This document shows positions 24,606-35,858 of a stretch of DNA of 64,000 nt, piece after piece (position 1 is the first letter of the stretch; each line of letters begins with the position of its first letter). A program made the translations under genes and the position numbers. Source of the DNA: Cyathus striatus (Eukaryota > Basidiomycota > Agaricomycetes > Agaricales > Nidulariaceae); contig JAOVFP010000015.1 of NCBI GenBank assembly GCA_025738555.1, positions 2,666,001 through 2,730,000 of the forward strand, written 5' to 3'. Below the pieces are notes generated by a model. That model had not been told where the DNA came from. It was given only the letters and a program-made list of their open reading frames with translations, and did not search any database.

Positions 24606-25450
24606 GGATAATATGTTCTTGTTGAAAACTAGGCGCGCGGTCCAGGACTTTTGTGTCTTCAAGCCGGTCACATATCCCATTTGATAGTTTAACAGGCTGC
24701 GTTATTTTCATTGTTGATATCCTTCCCTTCAGTCTTGGGTAATTTTGCGTTTCGTTGCTTTTTTATTGCTACAATGTCGTATTTTAAAGCCACTTGTTCT
24801 CTGTGTAAATAAAATATTCGAATATTCGCTTATGTTGCGTAGCTCAGGGAGTGACTGAAGCTAGGTGCACGAGTACGATATAACATGCCCAAGCAGCATG
24901 GCATTGGTAGAAGATGAAAAGCATGGTCTCAGGGAGTTTGACAGGCGATACTCGGTGAGATGGGAAGAAAAACGAACGGGACGCTGGCAAGATATAGTGT
25001 ATATGGAACGTCACGAGAAAACTGCGTGGCAGAGTGCCAAGTGGCAGTCAGAATGGATAGCGATGGAGAGAAAGAAGAGAGATTAGGGAGTCAGTTGAGC
25101 AGCCGGGTGTTCATCGGATGTGTGATGTGTCGACGCAGTGATGATGATGTGATTGTAATCGAGGTTTCCCAATTAGTGGTTATCAGTCTCCGTGCAGAGT
25201 GGTGCACCTTTGCAGAGCACGCCTCTATCGGCCACCATAGCTAATGTGAATCTCCTTCAGCGGTTTCTCTCGCAATTCTCCTTCATATACGTCCCCTCTG
25301 CCTTCTTTCTTGTTTCCTACCTCCTGTCTGCTTCCCTGTCCACTCACTTCACTCTCGTCTCGCGTCCATCTTCGTCCCGTGTCTTCCCGTTCTTCTCTCT
25401 GTATCTTATCGACTTTTATTAAATAACCACTCACAGGCACGTAGCTGGCC
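24606..25450. other. Intergenic, F-box gene promoter
   Basis: This 845-base gap holds the 3' end of the small HMG-like gene and the leader of the F-box gene. Frames at 24865-25244 are G/A-rich with no family features. The segment 25250-25420 is strongly CT-rich, typical of fungal transcription start regions. ATAAAATATTCGAATATTCG near 24806-24830 contains a small palindrome (CGAATATTCG) of unknown meaning. Confidence 0.45.
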
Positions 25451-28409
25451 ATGAGCCGGATGCATGTCATCGATAATGAGGAGACTGTATTTCAGTTTGA
25501 TTCCTCAGATGGCTTTCCTCCTACAGCCTACACTCCAGCCATGACCTCCAGCTTTCAGCTCACGATTCCCTTAGAACTCCATAGACCCACCCGCTCTCAT
25601 GATTTATTTTCCATCATAACGACCAATGCACAGAACGAGATTGCCAATGAATCCGTTCCCAGCGAGAAGGGAAAGGCGGCTGCAATCCCTATGCCAATCC
25701 CCTCATCCGCTATCGCTCACGACGACTTCGATCGCTTGTCGGTTGAAGCTGAAGGCTCTCCATGCAGTTGCAAAACAGCTTCATCTTCTAGCTTAGGGCA
25801 ATCGCCATGTCAAATTGATTCACCAAATTCTAATTCTTTGCTGACTCCCGCTCCGTCTTCCTATTCTGGAAGTACGGAGGAATCATTCTCATTCACATTG
25901 GCTGAAGCAGCCTCCTCTCTGGATAAGGGGAAAAGCAAAGAAGCTGCCCCAATATTACCCCCTTTGCTATTTTCCTCGTCAGAACTCGCATACGATACCA
26001 TGATATGGTCACCCGGTTCAGATACTCCTCCAACTCCTGGACCATCTTCATATGGATCAATCCATATGCCTACGGCTGGAGTCACGAGAGAGCCTAGAGC
26101 TGAATCTCAGCTTTCCGATTCTCCATCAGGTATATCCGTCGATTCTACACCAGCGGAGAGAAGATTCCTATCCCGTCATCGTTCGTTGTCGAGCCTTTCT
26201 ACCAGATCTAATGGATCATTTGTAGCCTTTGCTAAGGAAAAGCTCAAGTTGCGAAAGATAGGATCTTCTTCGCAATTAACGCGCAAACTATTCAGAAAGC
26301 GCGCTGATGATGGATTCTCTGGTGTTGAAATCCAAACAACCGCTGAGCAGGGCGTAAAGACATCCTTTATAACTGACACATGCACGCTAACTACCCTACC
26401 TCTCCCGTGCATCACAACAGGGAATGGACAGCCAGTTCCAACATCTACTAAAGGGATTTTGAAACGGAATGGACGCTCGATATCCTCTCTCATTCCGTTT
26501 TCGGCCTTCGACTATGTTCCTGTCCATTCAGCAGATATTTTCCAGCCTCTTCCCGCCGTTATTGTGAAGAGCTACTTTGATGAAATGTTACCAAAGGAGC
26601 TTCAGATATATGTCATGCGTGGCTTAGTGGATCTTTACGAAGCTGAGTTTGACAACAGTTTGCAGGAAGGTCGCTGGAGTGCATTGAGAGCTTCCTCCGG
26701 GAAAAATCAATGGACTGGGCGAAATAAAGGGATTCGGGAGTTATTTAAATTAAGCAGGGTATGACCCCAGATGCAATAATGAGGAGAAGGTATTCACGCA
26801 TTTCATACAGGTGTCCAAGTCATGGCATGCACTCGTATTTGATGGCCAGGTGTGGTATGATCTTGAACTCCATTCGTTCCCTGGAATTCCATCTACTATC
26901 CTCTCGAAGCTTGCAAAGTCTGCAGGAGCATTTATTCGAATCTTAAATCTTTCAGGACATACCTCCGTCCTTCCCGAAAGCCTTATAGAATTGGCAGATA
27001 ATTTGATATTAACCCTGCCAGACGATACCTTGACATTCACTCAACTCACTAATATTAACCTCCATGGATGTTCATCAATTAGTACACGTTCACTCCATCA
27101 TCTCCTCGTACGTTCTCGATTCGTCCGCACAGTCAATCTCAAGGGATTGGCAGCAGTGAACAACACCACTTGCGACATTTTGTCCAATTATTGCCCACTG
27201 CTCACATCGTTAAATGTAAGCAGGTGCTTGAATATGGATGCTGAGGGGATACGCGGACTCGCACTTTCTGCGCTACATCGCGGAGAGTGTCTATTGCTGA
27301 AAGAACTGCGCATATCAGGATTGAAGCATATAGACGACTCGATGATGCGTACACTTGGGAGGGCGACTCCGTATCTAGAAATCCTCGATTTGAGCTATAC
27401 TCGCCAACTGCACAATTCAGCACTAGAAGCATTTGTCGCTTGCGACGAAGATACTCTTTACCACGAATCAGCAACCGTGCTTGTTTCCGCTCGGGATATT
27501 GGTCGTAATTCAGACGACGTGACGAAGCATCGGCGAAGGGTCACGCGCCTGCACCATCTTTCTTTGTCGCACTGTATTTTGCTCACCGATATGGCATGCG
27601 CCAATATCTCCCACTCTGTTCCCCGCCTACAATTCCTCGAGCTAGCAGGTATTGGGGCAGATATAAGGTCCCCTGGCCTTATAAGATTGCTACAAATGAC
27701 GCCTATGATCAAGCGTATTGATCTTGAAGATGCATCAGATATCACGGACGCAGTGATACAGGCTCTAACTCCGACCCCTGGCTCCGAAGAAAATCCTACT
27801 TTCGCCGGCCAACGTCAACCGGGACATGCCTTGGAACAACTCATTATATCTTATGCGCACAATATTACCGATGACGCGCTAATGGCACTCGTCCAGAACT
27901 GTCCACGTTTAACAGTCCTTGAGGTAGATAATACTCGAATTGGAAGCGCTTTTTTTAAGGAGTTCATTCGGCTAGCCCGGCAGAGAAAAGCCGCTAATGC
28001 TAAATTGGTTGCAGTTGATTGTCGAGGAATTGGCGAAGGCTTGGTGAAAGATACGTCAAGTTCAATCCGACCCCGCCTTGGCTGGCGTGCATTTTCGGCT
28101 AGGAAACTTGCATATCTGGATGCCCGAGATGGTAATGAGGATGAGCTTAAAGTTGGACAAGACGAATGCGACGAACATAGGGTAGTTGTTAAGACATTCT
28201 ATACGTGGCAGACGGTAGATGCGGTGAAGGCTGTTAGGGAGAAGAGGCGTAAATCAACGAGGCGATCTGCGACCGGCTCGCTTGACGCTGAACTCGACGA
28301 ATTATCTGTTCGTGCTACTAGATGGTGGTCCCCTGGGGGCCGTAGGTCTGGTGGCAGTTCCCCGCCGTTGATTTCTGATTTGAACAACGATGGGTGTAGA
28401 ATCATGTAA
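25451..28409 (+). CDS. F-box and leucine-rich-repeat protein
   Basis: A likely substrate receptor of an SCF (Skp1-Cullin-F-box) ubiquitin ligase. Two exons (25451-26758 and 26811-28409) join with a GTATGA...TACAG intron and give about 970 residues. The first 350 residues are disordered and Ser/Pro-rich. The F-box follows: FDEMLPKELQIYVMRGLVDL with LFKLSRVSKSWHALVFDGQVW, and the intron falls between SR and VS. Leucine-rich repeats come next, e.g. LTNINLHGCSSISTRSLHHL, VRTVNLKGLAAVNNTTCDIL, LTSLNVSRCLNMDAEGIRGL, LEILDLSYTRQLHNSALEAF, LHHLSLSHCILLTDMACANI and LTVLEVDNTRIGSAFFKEFI. The tail is basic (VREKRRKSTRRSATG). It resembles the Grr1/Pof2-type family but I cannot assign a specific orthologue. 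Confidence 0.92.
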
Positions 28410-28598
28410 GTCCTGATATATTTCCTTGTACATAATCTGTATCGTATCCTGTACATTAGCACACTCATGACTACCAGTGCCATGACCACTGTATGTTGTA
28501 CAACTATGTGCGTGTATACATACCTACTTATCTATATGTAAACTAGTCAAACATTGCAAGCGTTGTAATTGCATAAATATAGAAGCCTTACGAAGAAG

Positions 28599-29639
28599 TT
28601 AACTTGTCTTTGCCGACTTTTTACTTTTTGTCTTCCGCTTTTTTGAGCTTTGTCCGACATTAGCATCTGGTTCATTCATCGAATTTTTTCGTATCGTGTT
28701 GGTTTTTGACGAAGCGGACACCTGACTAGTTTCGAGTAATGTTTGCTTCGACTTCTTCAACGTCGCGGCGTTATCTTCCACTGTATCGTCTCCGTAGCCT
28801 ACTAGTGAATCAACACGAATAAGCATATCGGAGGGATGAAAAATCCTCACCAGCAAATGGATCTACAAGTGGCCGTCTTCGTTTATTACTTGAGGGCCCC
28901 TCCCCTTTCTGCGTATTGATACTTTCCTCGACATGTGTACCATCCCCTTCTTTAGATTCATCAAAAACCATTAGGCTATCCTCCTCATCGCCTTCTGCGT
29001 CCCTTTCTCTCAGCTCTTTCTCATACTGCGCTCTTTCTAGCATCTTTGAAGTTACTTTAACGGGTATCTTCTCTGATGTTGAAGTTTCTTGGTCCTCATC
29101 TTCTTCTTCCGCTGCAGTTTTCTTCCATTTAACTTGGGTGATCGCATTCTTGATAAATCGACTTGCAACTGCCTTGTCTATTTCCGTTCGTCCTGACGAA
29201 CGAGTTAGAAGTTTATAGATATGGATTCTCAGGTATCATACTTGTGGGAGGATTTTCTGCTGTAGATATCTTTTCAAAGTAATGGCGTACCCGATCCTAA
29301 TGGTTTGTGTTGGGAAATGCAGTTCCAGGAATGGGATTAGGATACATACCAATTCAGGGATAACAGGATGTGTTTTAGGATCGATGCCACGCAGTTTTAG
29401 ATATACTGCATGTACTCAGAGAAAAATCAACGAGACTAACTGTGTTACCCACTGAATATCAAGTCGTAAATCAGATATGGTATAACTGTCTGAGCCTTTG
29501 CTTGCTGAATTGGCTCCAGTCCTACTAATGTTTCTGGCAATGTTTGCGCAAATAGAGGATCCAGGTATGATTCCAATTCATCCAAGGAGTTGGTTAAATT
29601 ATTCAATCTAGCAGCTGCTTTTGTCGTTTCTGTAGTCAT
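28599..29639 (-). CDS. LRP1: C1D/LRP1 family nuclear exosome cofactor
   Basis: An RNA-binding cofactor of the nuclear exosome (with Rrp6) that processes 3' ends of rRNA and snoRNA. The domain is Sas10/Utp3/C1D. I place the start at MTTETTKAAARLNNLTNSLD (29639). The frame is open further upstream, but its ATG lies inside the terminal repeat of the neighbouring transposon, so that longer N terminus is artefactual. LDPLFAQTLPETLVGLEPIQ and AKAQTVIPYLIYDLIF join by introns to AVYLKLRGIDPKTHPVIPEL, then DRVRHYFEKI, the signature of the family. After IDKAVASRFIKNAITQVKW the tail is acidic, then lysine-rich (SSKKRKTKSKKSAKTS), fitting nucleolar localisation. The last intron joins PFA to VGYGDDTVEDN. 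Confidence 0.9.
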
Positions 29640-29675
29640 CGTTACCGGATTCTGGAGGTTTTGCGTAAGTTGAGC

Positions 29676-29683
29676 AATAATTA
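29676..29683. repeat. Target-site duplication, left copy (AATAATTA)
   Basis: An exact copy of the octamer at 31209-31216 on the other side of the element. Together they mark an insertion. The reconstructed empty site is a short AT-rich spacer between LRP1 and SF3B5. Confidence 0.82.
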
Positions 29684-31208
29684 TGGGGATGCCCAATGCC
29701 TATATGTCACGTGGCCCATAAATGTCACAGCGCGTCACACTGCTGTCACAAAACCTGAAGTCGGCCTGTTTTACCTCAATCTTTCATCAAATTGACACAA
29801 AAATTTTACCATCATGTAGCTTAGAGCATGTATAATACATATACATGCACATGTAAACTGTAAATCAATTATCTAAAGTGGAAGGCACAGAATATATGAA
29901 TTTCATGTTTGCACATGTTTGCTTTGGTCATAGGGCAGCACTAAATTGTATAGAATGAAGCAACCACTGCACAGATTGATGTGATATATAGAGAAAATAT
30001 GTACTACTGATCAACTACTACAACTCTCCACATTTATATTTTTTATTTTCAAACTTACATGTGCAGAAATCATAAATTTTCATGTGAAGTACACTATTTG
30101 CCATGAATATATCAATTTTAATGTAAATATATCCAATTTTGCTTCAGTATTCTACGTACAAGTTGTATAAATTAATCCTGGAGTACACTGTGTGTAGATA
30201 AAATGGGGAATGAATGAAGAAGCATTAAACTATGTTGTCGAAGCATGCAATCAATATTTGAGCTCATGTTTGCGCATGTTTGCTTTGGTCATAGGGTAGC
30301 ACTAAATTGTGTAGAATGAAGCAACCACTGCACGGATCGATATGATTAATAGGGCGTTTTCACATTACTAATTAATGGCTACAATGCTCCGCATTTAGAT
30401 TTTTTATTTTCATACTTGTATATGCAGAAATCATAATTTATCAAGCTAAGTACACTGTTTCTGCCGTGAATATATAGCATTTTAATATAAATATATAAAA
30501 TTATGGCTCAATAATCTACTTATATACTGTAGAAATAAATCTCAAAGTATCCTGAGTGTATAGATCAAATGGAATGATGAAAGAAGAAGTGTTAAGCCAT
30601 GTTGTCAAAGCATGGAATCTATTAAGTTCTTATTTGTGCATGTTTGCTTTGGCCTTAGGGCACCTCACAGTAGGCCAGATACTAAATTGTATAGAACGCA
30701 ACAACCACTGCATGGATTGATACGATATATAGAGCGTTTTGTACTACTTATTGATGGCTACAACTCTCCGCATTTAGAGTTTTTATTTATGGATCGGAAT
30801 ATGTAGAAGTAGCGATTTTTCTGGTCAAAATATGCCTTAAGGTGTAAAATTTAAAATTCTAATCGCGGGCGTATGTTCTCCCCAATGGGTAGTACAAATT
30901 TGCACTATAAAACAAGTCGATCCGATAACTGTGTGTTGAGTTCTATTCAAAATGGTTTTCCCCTGCCAAAATTGCACAGATTATGAAACTATCTGAGTTT
31001 TCTGTCGTTATATTTATGTATACTTCGAAACAAAACATTTTATATATTGGACTGATTTATACAAACATAATACAAGTTATTTCATGATGGTAGATTACAT
31101 GTGGAAAGAGGAATGTCGAAAAATATGTCTGGCTTCAAGTTTCAGGACTGTCACACGGTGTGACTATGTGTCACGGCGCGGCGCCATAACCGAGGATTGG
31201 GCATCCCC
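29684..31208. mobile_element. hAT-like non-autonomous DNA transposon (about 1.5 kb)
   Basis: The element is bounded by the inverted repeats GGGGATGCCCAAT (from 29685) and ATTGGGCATCCCC (31196-31208). It is flanked by the direct repeat AATAATTA at 29676-29683 and 31209-31216, an 8-bp target duplication typical of the hAT superfamily. Inward of both ends lie clustered TGTCAC/GTGACA hexamers, then a more diverged similarity (CCTGAAG...CGGCC against its counterpart at 31128-31146). The interior is very AT-rich and contains 361-364-base tandem repeats. No transposase frame exists; the longest open frame is about 64 codons. It must have been moved by an enzyme encoded elsewhere. A 7-bp duplication with a 14-bp terminal repeat is an equally parsimonious reading of the ends. 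Confidence 0.85.
29886..30815. repeat. Tandem repeat, 361-364-base unit, about 2.6 copies
   Basis: The phrase G(C/T)(A/G)CATGTTTGCTTTGG starts at 29911, 30272 (GCGCATG...) and 30636 (GTGCATG...), giving periods of 361 and 364. Each is followed at the same distance by ACTAAATTGT, CAACCACTGCA and CTCC(A/G)CATTTA. The third copy is incomplete and carries a small insertion (CACCTCACAGTAGGCCAG). The copies differ by scattered substitutions, so the duplication is not recent. It lies wholly inside the transposon. Confidence 0.85.
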
Positions 31209-31216
31209 AATAATTA
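31209..31216. repeat. Target-site duplication, right copy (AATAATTA)
   Basis: An exact copy of the octamer at 29676-29683. The base before both copies is also C (CAATAATTA), so the precise duplication length is 7-9 bp by sequence alone. Confidence 0.82.
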
Positions 31217-31299
31217 GCAGTTTCCAAAAGCGGCGACGGGTGTCAAATTAGCCAGCCCATAGTCGTTGGAATCAAACATACACCAACAAACTCTTTGCC

Positions 31300-31843
31300 A
31301 TGGTCAGTCATATGCGTTTTATATCTACTTTGAAATGGAATAGCTGATGGGTGTTACTACTTCATTCAGTCCTCAGAGCTAAGATACACAGCCAATACAC
31401 AGCTGGAGCATCGTAAGCATCCAAATTACTCGAGACTGGATCATGTACCAACTAACCCCCCCTTCTTCAGTTCACGCTCGCTATACGGGCACAGGTTAGT
31501 TCCATAGTAATGCATGCTTTGATATCTTCACTTATCCCATTGTACAGGCCATGCTGACTTGTCCAAGTAGTACGTCTCTTTACCATATGCAGGAAGACGG
31601 GCAATGACAGATTTTAGTGAATGGTTAACCCATCAACATAGGGATACCCTCTCATCCATTGTTGGGCATCCTTCTCTAACCTCCTATCTTGCCATTGCAG
31701 ATGGTGAGGCTATTGGGAGAGTAAGGTTTGAGATGACGGAGGTGTGCATTATTCGTATGCTGGTTGGGTGTGCGTTAACTTAGCTTAACTTTTAGCGGAT
31801 GCTCCAGCCGTGTGGACCACCACCGCAGAAGGACGATGACTAG
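31300..31843 (+). CDS. SF3B5: Splicing factor 3B subunit 5 (SF3b10/Ysf3 family)
   Basis: This is the smallest subunit of the SF3b complex of the U2 snRNP, which recognises the branch point. Five exons splice to about 87 residues. Exon 1 seems to be just the start codon (ATG, then GTCAGT). It is followed by SSELRYTANTQLEH, LHARYTGT, GHADLSK joined to YEWLTHQHRDTLSSIVGHPS, LTSYLAIADGEAIGRVRFEM and RMLQPCGPPPQKDDD. The conserved marks RYT..TQLEHL, TGHAD, WL..QHRD, RV.F and ML.PCGPP all match the family. All introns end in AG, and donors are GTCAGT, GTAAGC, GTTAGT, GTACGT and GTGTGC. The gene is divergent from LRP1. The transposon ends only about 90 bases before its start codon. Confidence 0.92.
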
Positions 31844-32605
31844 TATACCATATAGGGTACGACTACTTAGATTATTTATCCTTACGTGGATATGTAGCAG
31901 GGATGAATCATGGCTAGGGAATGAGTACATATATTCAGGCATATTCTCATGAATATGAGTGTCTCGATAGACAGGCCAATCGGCAATAATAGATGTGTAT
32001 AGCCGAAAGTGCAGCGGAGTGGAGCATTGGGCAAGTTGAGAGAGAAGTGAGCGGGGGATAGGAAATGAGCGATAGACCGGGAGAAATGGCGGTGATAAAT
32101 GAAGGGGCAATGATGGCAACCACGTCAAAATGTGTGTTGGACATGCCGTACTAACGCTGATGATTCCTCTCAGATGTACAGGATCAAGGGGGCACTGTCC
32201 AGTGTCTATGAGGTTATGTGATATCTCAGGCCGTACGAGATCATATGTAGATGCCTTTGGTGTCGCCATCGGCTACTAGCAGCACTCGCATTATGGGGTA
32301 AGGGCGCTCCATGTCGGCTGTGGCACATCAGCTGCAGTCCATCCACATCTGTCTTCCCATATGCCACTCTTACTACCGTGGTCTATTTCCTCTATCTCCC
32401 CTGCCTCTTAGCCGCCTTCCCTCATGTTGCCCTAACTTTGGCTTCTTCGTCTTACTCTTTGCTTTGGCTGTCGTTTTCGCTGCGTTTTGGTACACCCCAT
32501 TATCCCGACAAAGCCCTATCCGCAAGTCCCAAAGGGCTTCGATTCTACCGTTGGACAAAGATTACAGAACCCGCTTTGACACTCTCAGTTCTTTTATACA
32601 GAACG
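31844..32605. other. Intergenic / leader of methyltransferase gene
   Basis: About 760 bases. A minus-strand frame at 31775-32269 is open but has no known features. The plus-strand methyltransferase frame stays open upstream to 32378 and would add a hydrophobic, Leu/Ser-rich stretch (LAAFPHVALTLASSSYSLLW) if translation began there. I treat that part as leader. Confidence 0.4.
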
Positions 32606-35440
32606 ATGCCCACCATGAGGGAGCCCAACCGCTCCACCCCTCGACCTCTTTCCGAGTACTGCTTGTATGCGCCTTCTGGCTTCTCACCGTCTTCCTTAGA
32701 ACACCACTACGCCCCACCCCGACCCCGCACAGCAGTCAAGAGCCATTACCGACCTTTCTCGACGTTGTACGAAGACTACACCCCCGAAAGCCAACCTTCG
32801 CCGGCATCTTCCAAGTCCTCCAAATCGTCTCATCGCCGTTCAATTATTAGACCCGTGTCGTCTGGTGGACTTCCAGCATTCGCAACAATGGGATTCCATT
32901 TCAAGGATAAATCGAAAGACAAGGATATTCCGCGTCGAAACGTGGGAGAAATGCAGGGTCAACGGCCCGCTTTCCCTCTCAGATCCAATGCTTCACCCGT
33001 AGCACAAACGTCTAGACGCCCTTCCACTGCACCAGATCAAGCTCGAGCAGGTCTTCATCGCGTTAAGAAGAAAAATTCTCTGGCTTCTCTCTTCACTGCC
33101 GACGCAGTTGCTTCCTCATCAACGTCTCAACCAACAGCCTCAGTCCACCTTGAAGCGTCATCGAACACTATTCAAACTACTCCAATTTCAGTTGCCGTAA
33201 AAGATGAAAGAGACAGCTATGCTTCAACAAATAACCGATTTGCGCCACGAGACAACTGGACAACAAGATGGAACATGAAGCTCCATCCTTACTCTGCAGA
33301 GGCTCCTTATCCACAAGCGTACAACCCCGTCCTGCTTGAGAAGCAAGTATTCTTCCTGAAAACATCTAAGGAAATGTACTAATTAATATTGCTAGTGATC
33401 GCTACGCTTATATATTGCTGCACCGTTTAAACCCTAATGGGTCCCCTTCCTTTTACAACTATGGCAATGCCCCACCTAAATCCGCATTGGACCTTGGATG
33501 CGGACCCGGTTATTGGGCTGTAGATGCGGCGATTATCTGGAAGGGTTGCAGTGTGATTGCATTCGACTTGGTGGATGTTACACTGCCTGAGTTGCACGCC
33601 CTTGAGAATATTACATTTGTTCGTGGCAATTTGTGAGTTCGTGCAGTTATCAACATTTCGATTCTGTTAATGATTTGTAACAGCTTACAAGGGCCGTTAC
33701 CGTTTTCTGATAACTCGTTCGAATTTGTGCGAATGGCAAACCTATCCTTATGCATTCCCATTAAAAAATGGATGTTTGTTCTGTCTGAAGTCCACCGGGT
33801 GCTGAGTATTGGCGGTCGTCTGGAGTTGATTGATGATCAAATGTTTTTCCCTTACGGACCCACTCCTGTTGCTATCGAACCAGTGACTACTCCACCTCGG
33901 GCTTCCAAGCACGTCAGTATATTGGAAGAAGACTTTGAAGAGGACTTGTTGGATGATGGTTATAGTCAGATCTCGGGTGATACAGAGTCATTTGTCACGA
34001 GCGACGGAGACACTGCCTCCTCATCATGTACCGGGAAACAAACTGAAGACCCAGGGAAGCCTTCGCCTACACAATTATCGGAAACGCCTGCGATTAAAGA
34101 TATAGCTGCAATAGACTCAGAATTCCTATCTATAGTTCGACCTATAAAGTTATCGCCGAAGGATAGGATAGCACAGTGGGAACACCATGTATCTATATCC
34201 AGAGATCTGGAGAGGAGGTTCGAGGAGATACTGATAAACAAGGCAGATACGATTGATCCACACGCGTACAAGTTTCTTGTCGATTTGCTCAAGTTCTTGT
34301 TCGGAGTCAAGAACGCTGACAAGTTGGAAACTTTTCAGATCAAGCTAGCACCCTCTGATATGGAAAGTAGCGGATTACGGTCATCAGTTACTCCCGGCAA
34401 ACAACCTGACGGTTTCGAGGGCTCCGACGACAGTCAACATTTGATTACCACAGACAGCAACGTCCCAGCTTCGGCCACTAAAAAGAATTGGATGATAATC
34501 GACTGGGATAAGAAGGAGAAGAAGGAAAAGAAAGATAAGAAGGAAAAGAAGAAAGGTGTCCAAGGGGGAAAAGAAAAGACAAAGACCATAGACCTTTCTC
34601 GAAATAGCCTTGCAATGGCGTCCGGCAGCGTCACTCGTATAGATTTGCCACCTGCTGTCAGTGCGAAGGCGGCTGCACGTCTTGGTATTTCCTACTCTTT
34701 ATTGGCAGAAGAGAGAATGAAGATAGAGAATGAAGTAACTGATGTCGCAAAATCGGATTCGGTCACCCCTCTTCCTCGAGTTAGTGTAAAAGCGGCGAAA
34801 AATCTTGGGCTATCGTACGCCGGTCTCGCAGCAGCCACAGTCGCATCTACCCGCAGGCGCCAGCCTTTAGCTGACATATCCTCACCAGCACAATCGCCTG
34901 GCATTGTTGTCTTGCCTTCAACATATATTCCATTACCCCCTATGGAGCTGGAAATGCATGCATGTAAACATATCCATACTCTCCTGGGATGCAAGGCTAC
35001 TCTGGTAGAGTGGGCAGAGACTCTTCGCGATGAGAACGGCGAAAAACTGGTTACTGATCATGATCTGGATGATATTCTGTGGGATTATGAATGGTAAGTC
35101 TGTTCTTTTCTCATAATGTTTGTGCCTAACGTAAATTCCCAACTTCAGCTTCCGTCGCGCCCGCTTCAATTGGCCAGCGGATATTCTAGAAAATTATGAC
35201 TCCCCTGAAGATTCGTGGACTATTCCAAGTCCTCGTTCGGTCACGCTCCGTCCAGCAGATAGTACCATTTCTTCACAACCCTATAACGTTATTGACGACG
35301 CGCGCTATGATCACGACAGTTTTACTCACTTACGCACAATACGTGTTTACCATGCAACGAAGTCCAGCGACAAGCTTCCAGCACTCGATGACCCTCCAAC
35401 GCATATTCGTGACTGGGCAAGAGTTCTATTTTCTATGTAG
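32606..35440 (+). CDS. SAM-dependent methyltransferase domain protein
   Basis: A class I methyltransferase of unknown substrate. I chose MPTMREPNRSTPRPL as the start; 32378 is an alternative. A Ser/Pro-rich N-terminal region of about 245 residues precedes DRYAYILLHRLNPNGSPSF. The SAM site follows: ALDLGCGPGYWAVDAAIIW (motif I) and VIAFDLVDVTLPEL. Across an intron come FVRGNF, LQGPLPFSDNSFEFVRMANL, and MFVLSEVHRVLSIGGRLELI. The C-terminal half has an acidic segment, a lysine-rich run (KKEKKEKKDKKEKKKG at 34511-34558) and a final exon (FRRARFNWPADILENYDSPE...VLFSM). LEN joins DRYAY through a GC-AG intron (33343-33395). I infer a cytosolic or nuclear protein. Proteins of this layout occur widely in basidiomycetes, but I know of no assigned function. 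Confidence 0.88.
33343..33395 (+). other. Inferred GC-AG intron in methyltransferase gene
   Basis: The donor is AA|GCAAGT, the best-known GC-type consensus. The intron contains TACTAAT, a perfect branch-site match, and ends GCTAG. Using it joins CTT GAG AA to T GAT CGC TAC (LENDRYAY). The alternative GT three bases downstream reaches a TGA immediately after the junction, so only the GC donor keeps the gene open. Confidence 0.8.
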
Positions 35441-35858
35441 TAATTGATATTTTTAGTTGTATCAACGTCATGACGACAATGATTCTGTATTATTCTCTGT
35501 ACTAATACCTACAGTAGAACTGTTTCCGTAGATTATCTTAATGATGCAAACCAGTGTATATTATGTAGCACCATGTACGTTTCGAGGTTCGAATTGTAAG
35601 TGGAATTATTTGGGTGAAATACAACGTCTGACGGACTCTTTCCCACCTTATCTCACATTCCTATACCAAGGACTCAATACAAACTCAACACATCCATATA
35701 CAGGGTAGAACTAGGACCTTATCGTGACTTAGTAATCTCAGGCTTCCTTCAAGCTTCCTTATCATGCGTATATTTATACTTGAACAGTGCACTGTCTGCC
35801 ATTTGGTTGCCGCGTTGTGGAAGTGTTGACAAAGTGTTACTATCCAATATCAAACAGA
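35441..35858. other. Intergenic, agmatinase promoter
   Basis: About 420 AT-rich bases between two plus-strand genes. The sequence TATATTTATACTTG near 35767 could serve as a TATA element. Nothing else is recognised. Confidence 0.4.

Noticed and set aside
29640..29696. Longer N terminus for LRP1 starting MGIPIIIAQ
   Set aside because: Its ATG lies in the terminal inverted repeat of the transposon. The family start fits MTTETTKAAARLNN at 29639.
31775..32269. 164-codon minus-strand frame after SF3B5
   Set aside because: It overlaps the last SF3B5 exon, shows no domain and has a Ser/Pro/His-rich shadow-like composition.
35581..35602. tRNA-like B box (GAGGTTCGAATTG)
   Set aside because: The flanking bases do not form the five-pair T stem, and no A box or acceptor stem is present at the right distance.
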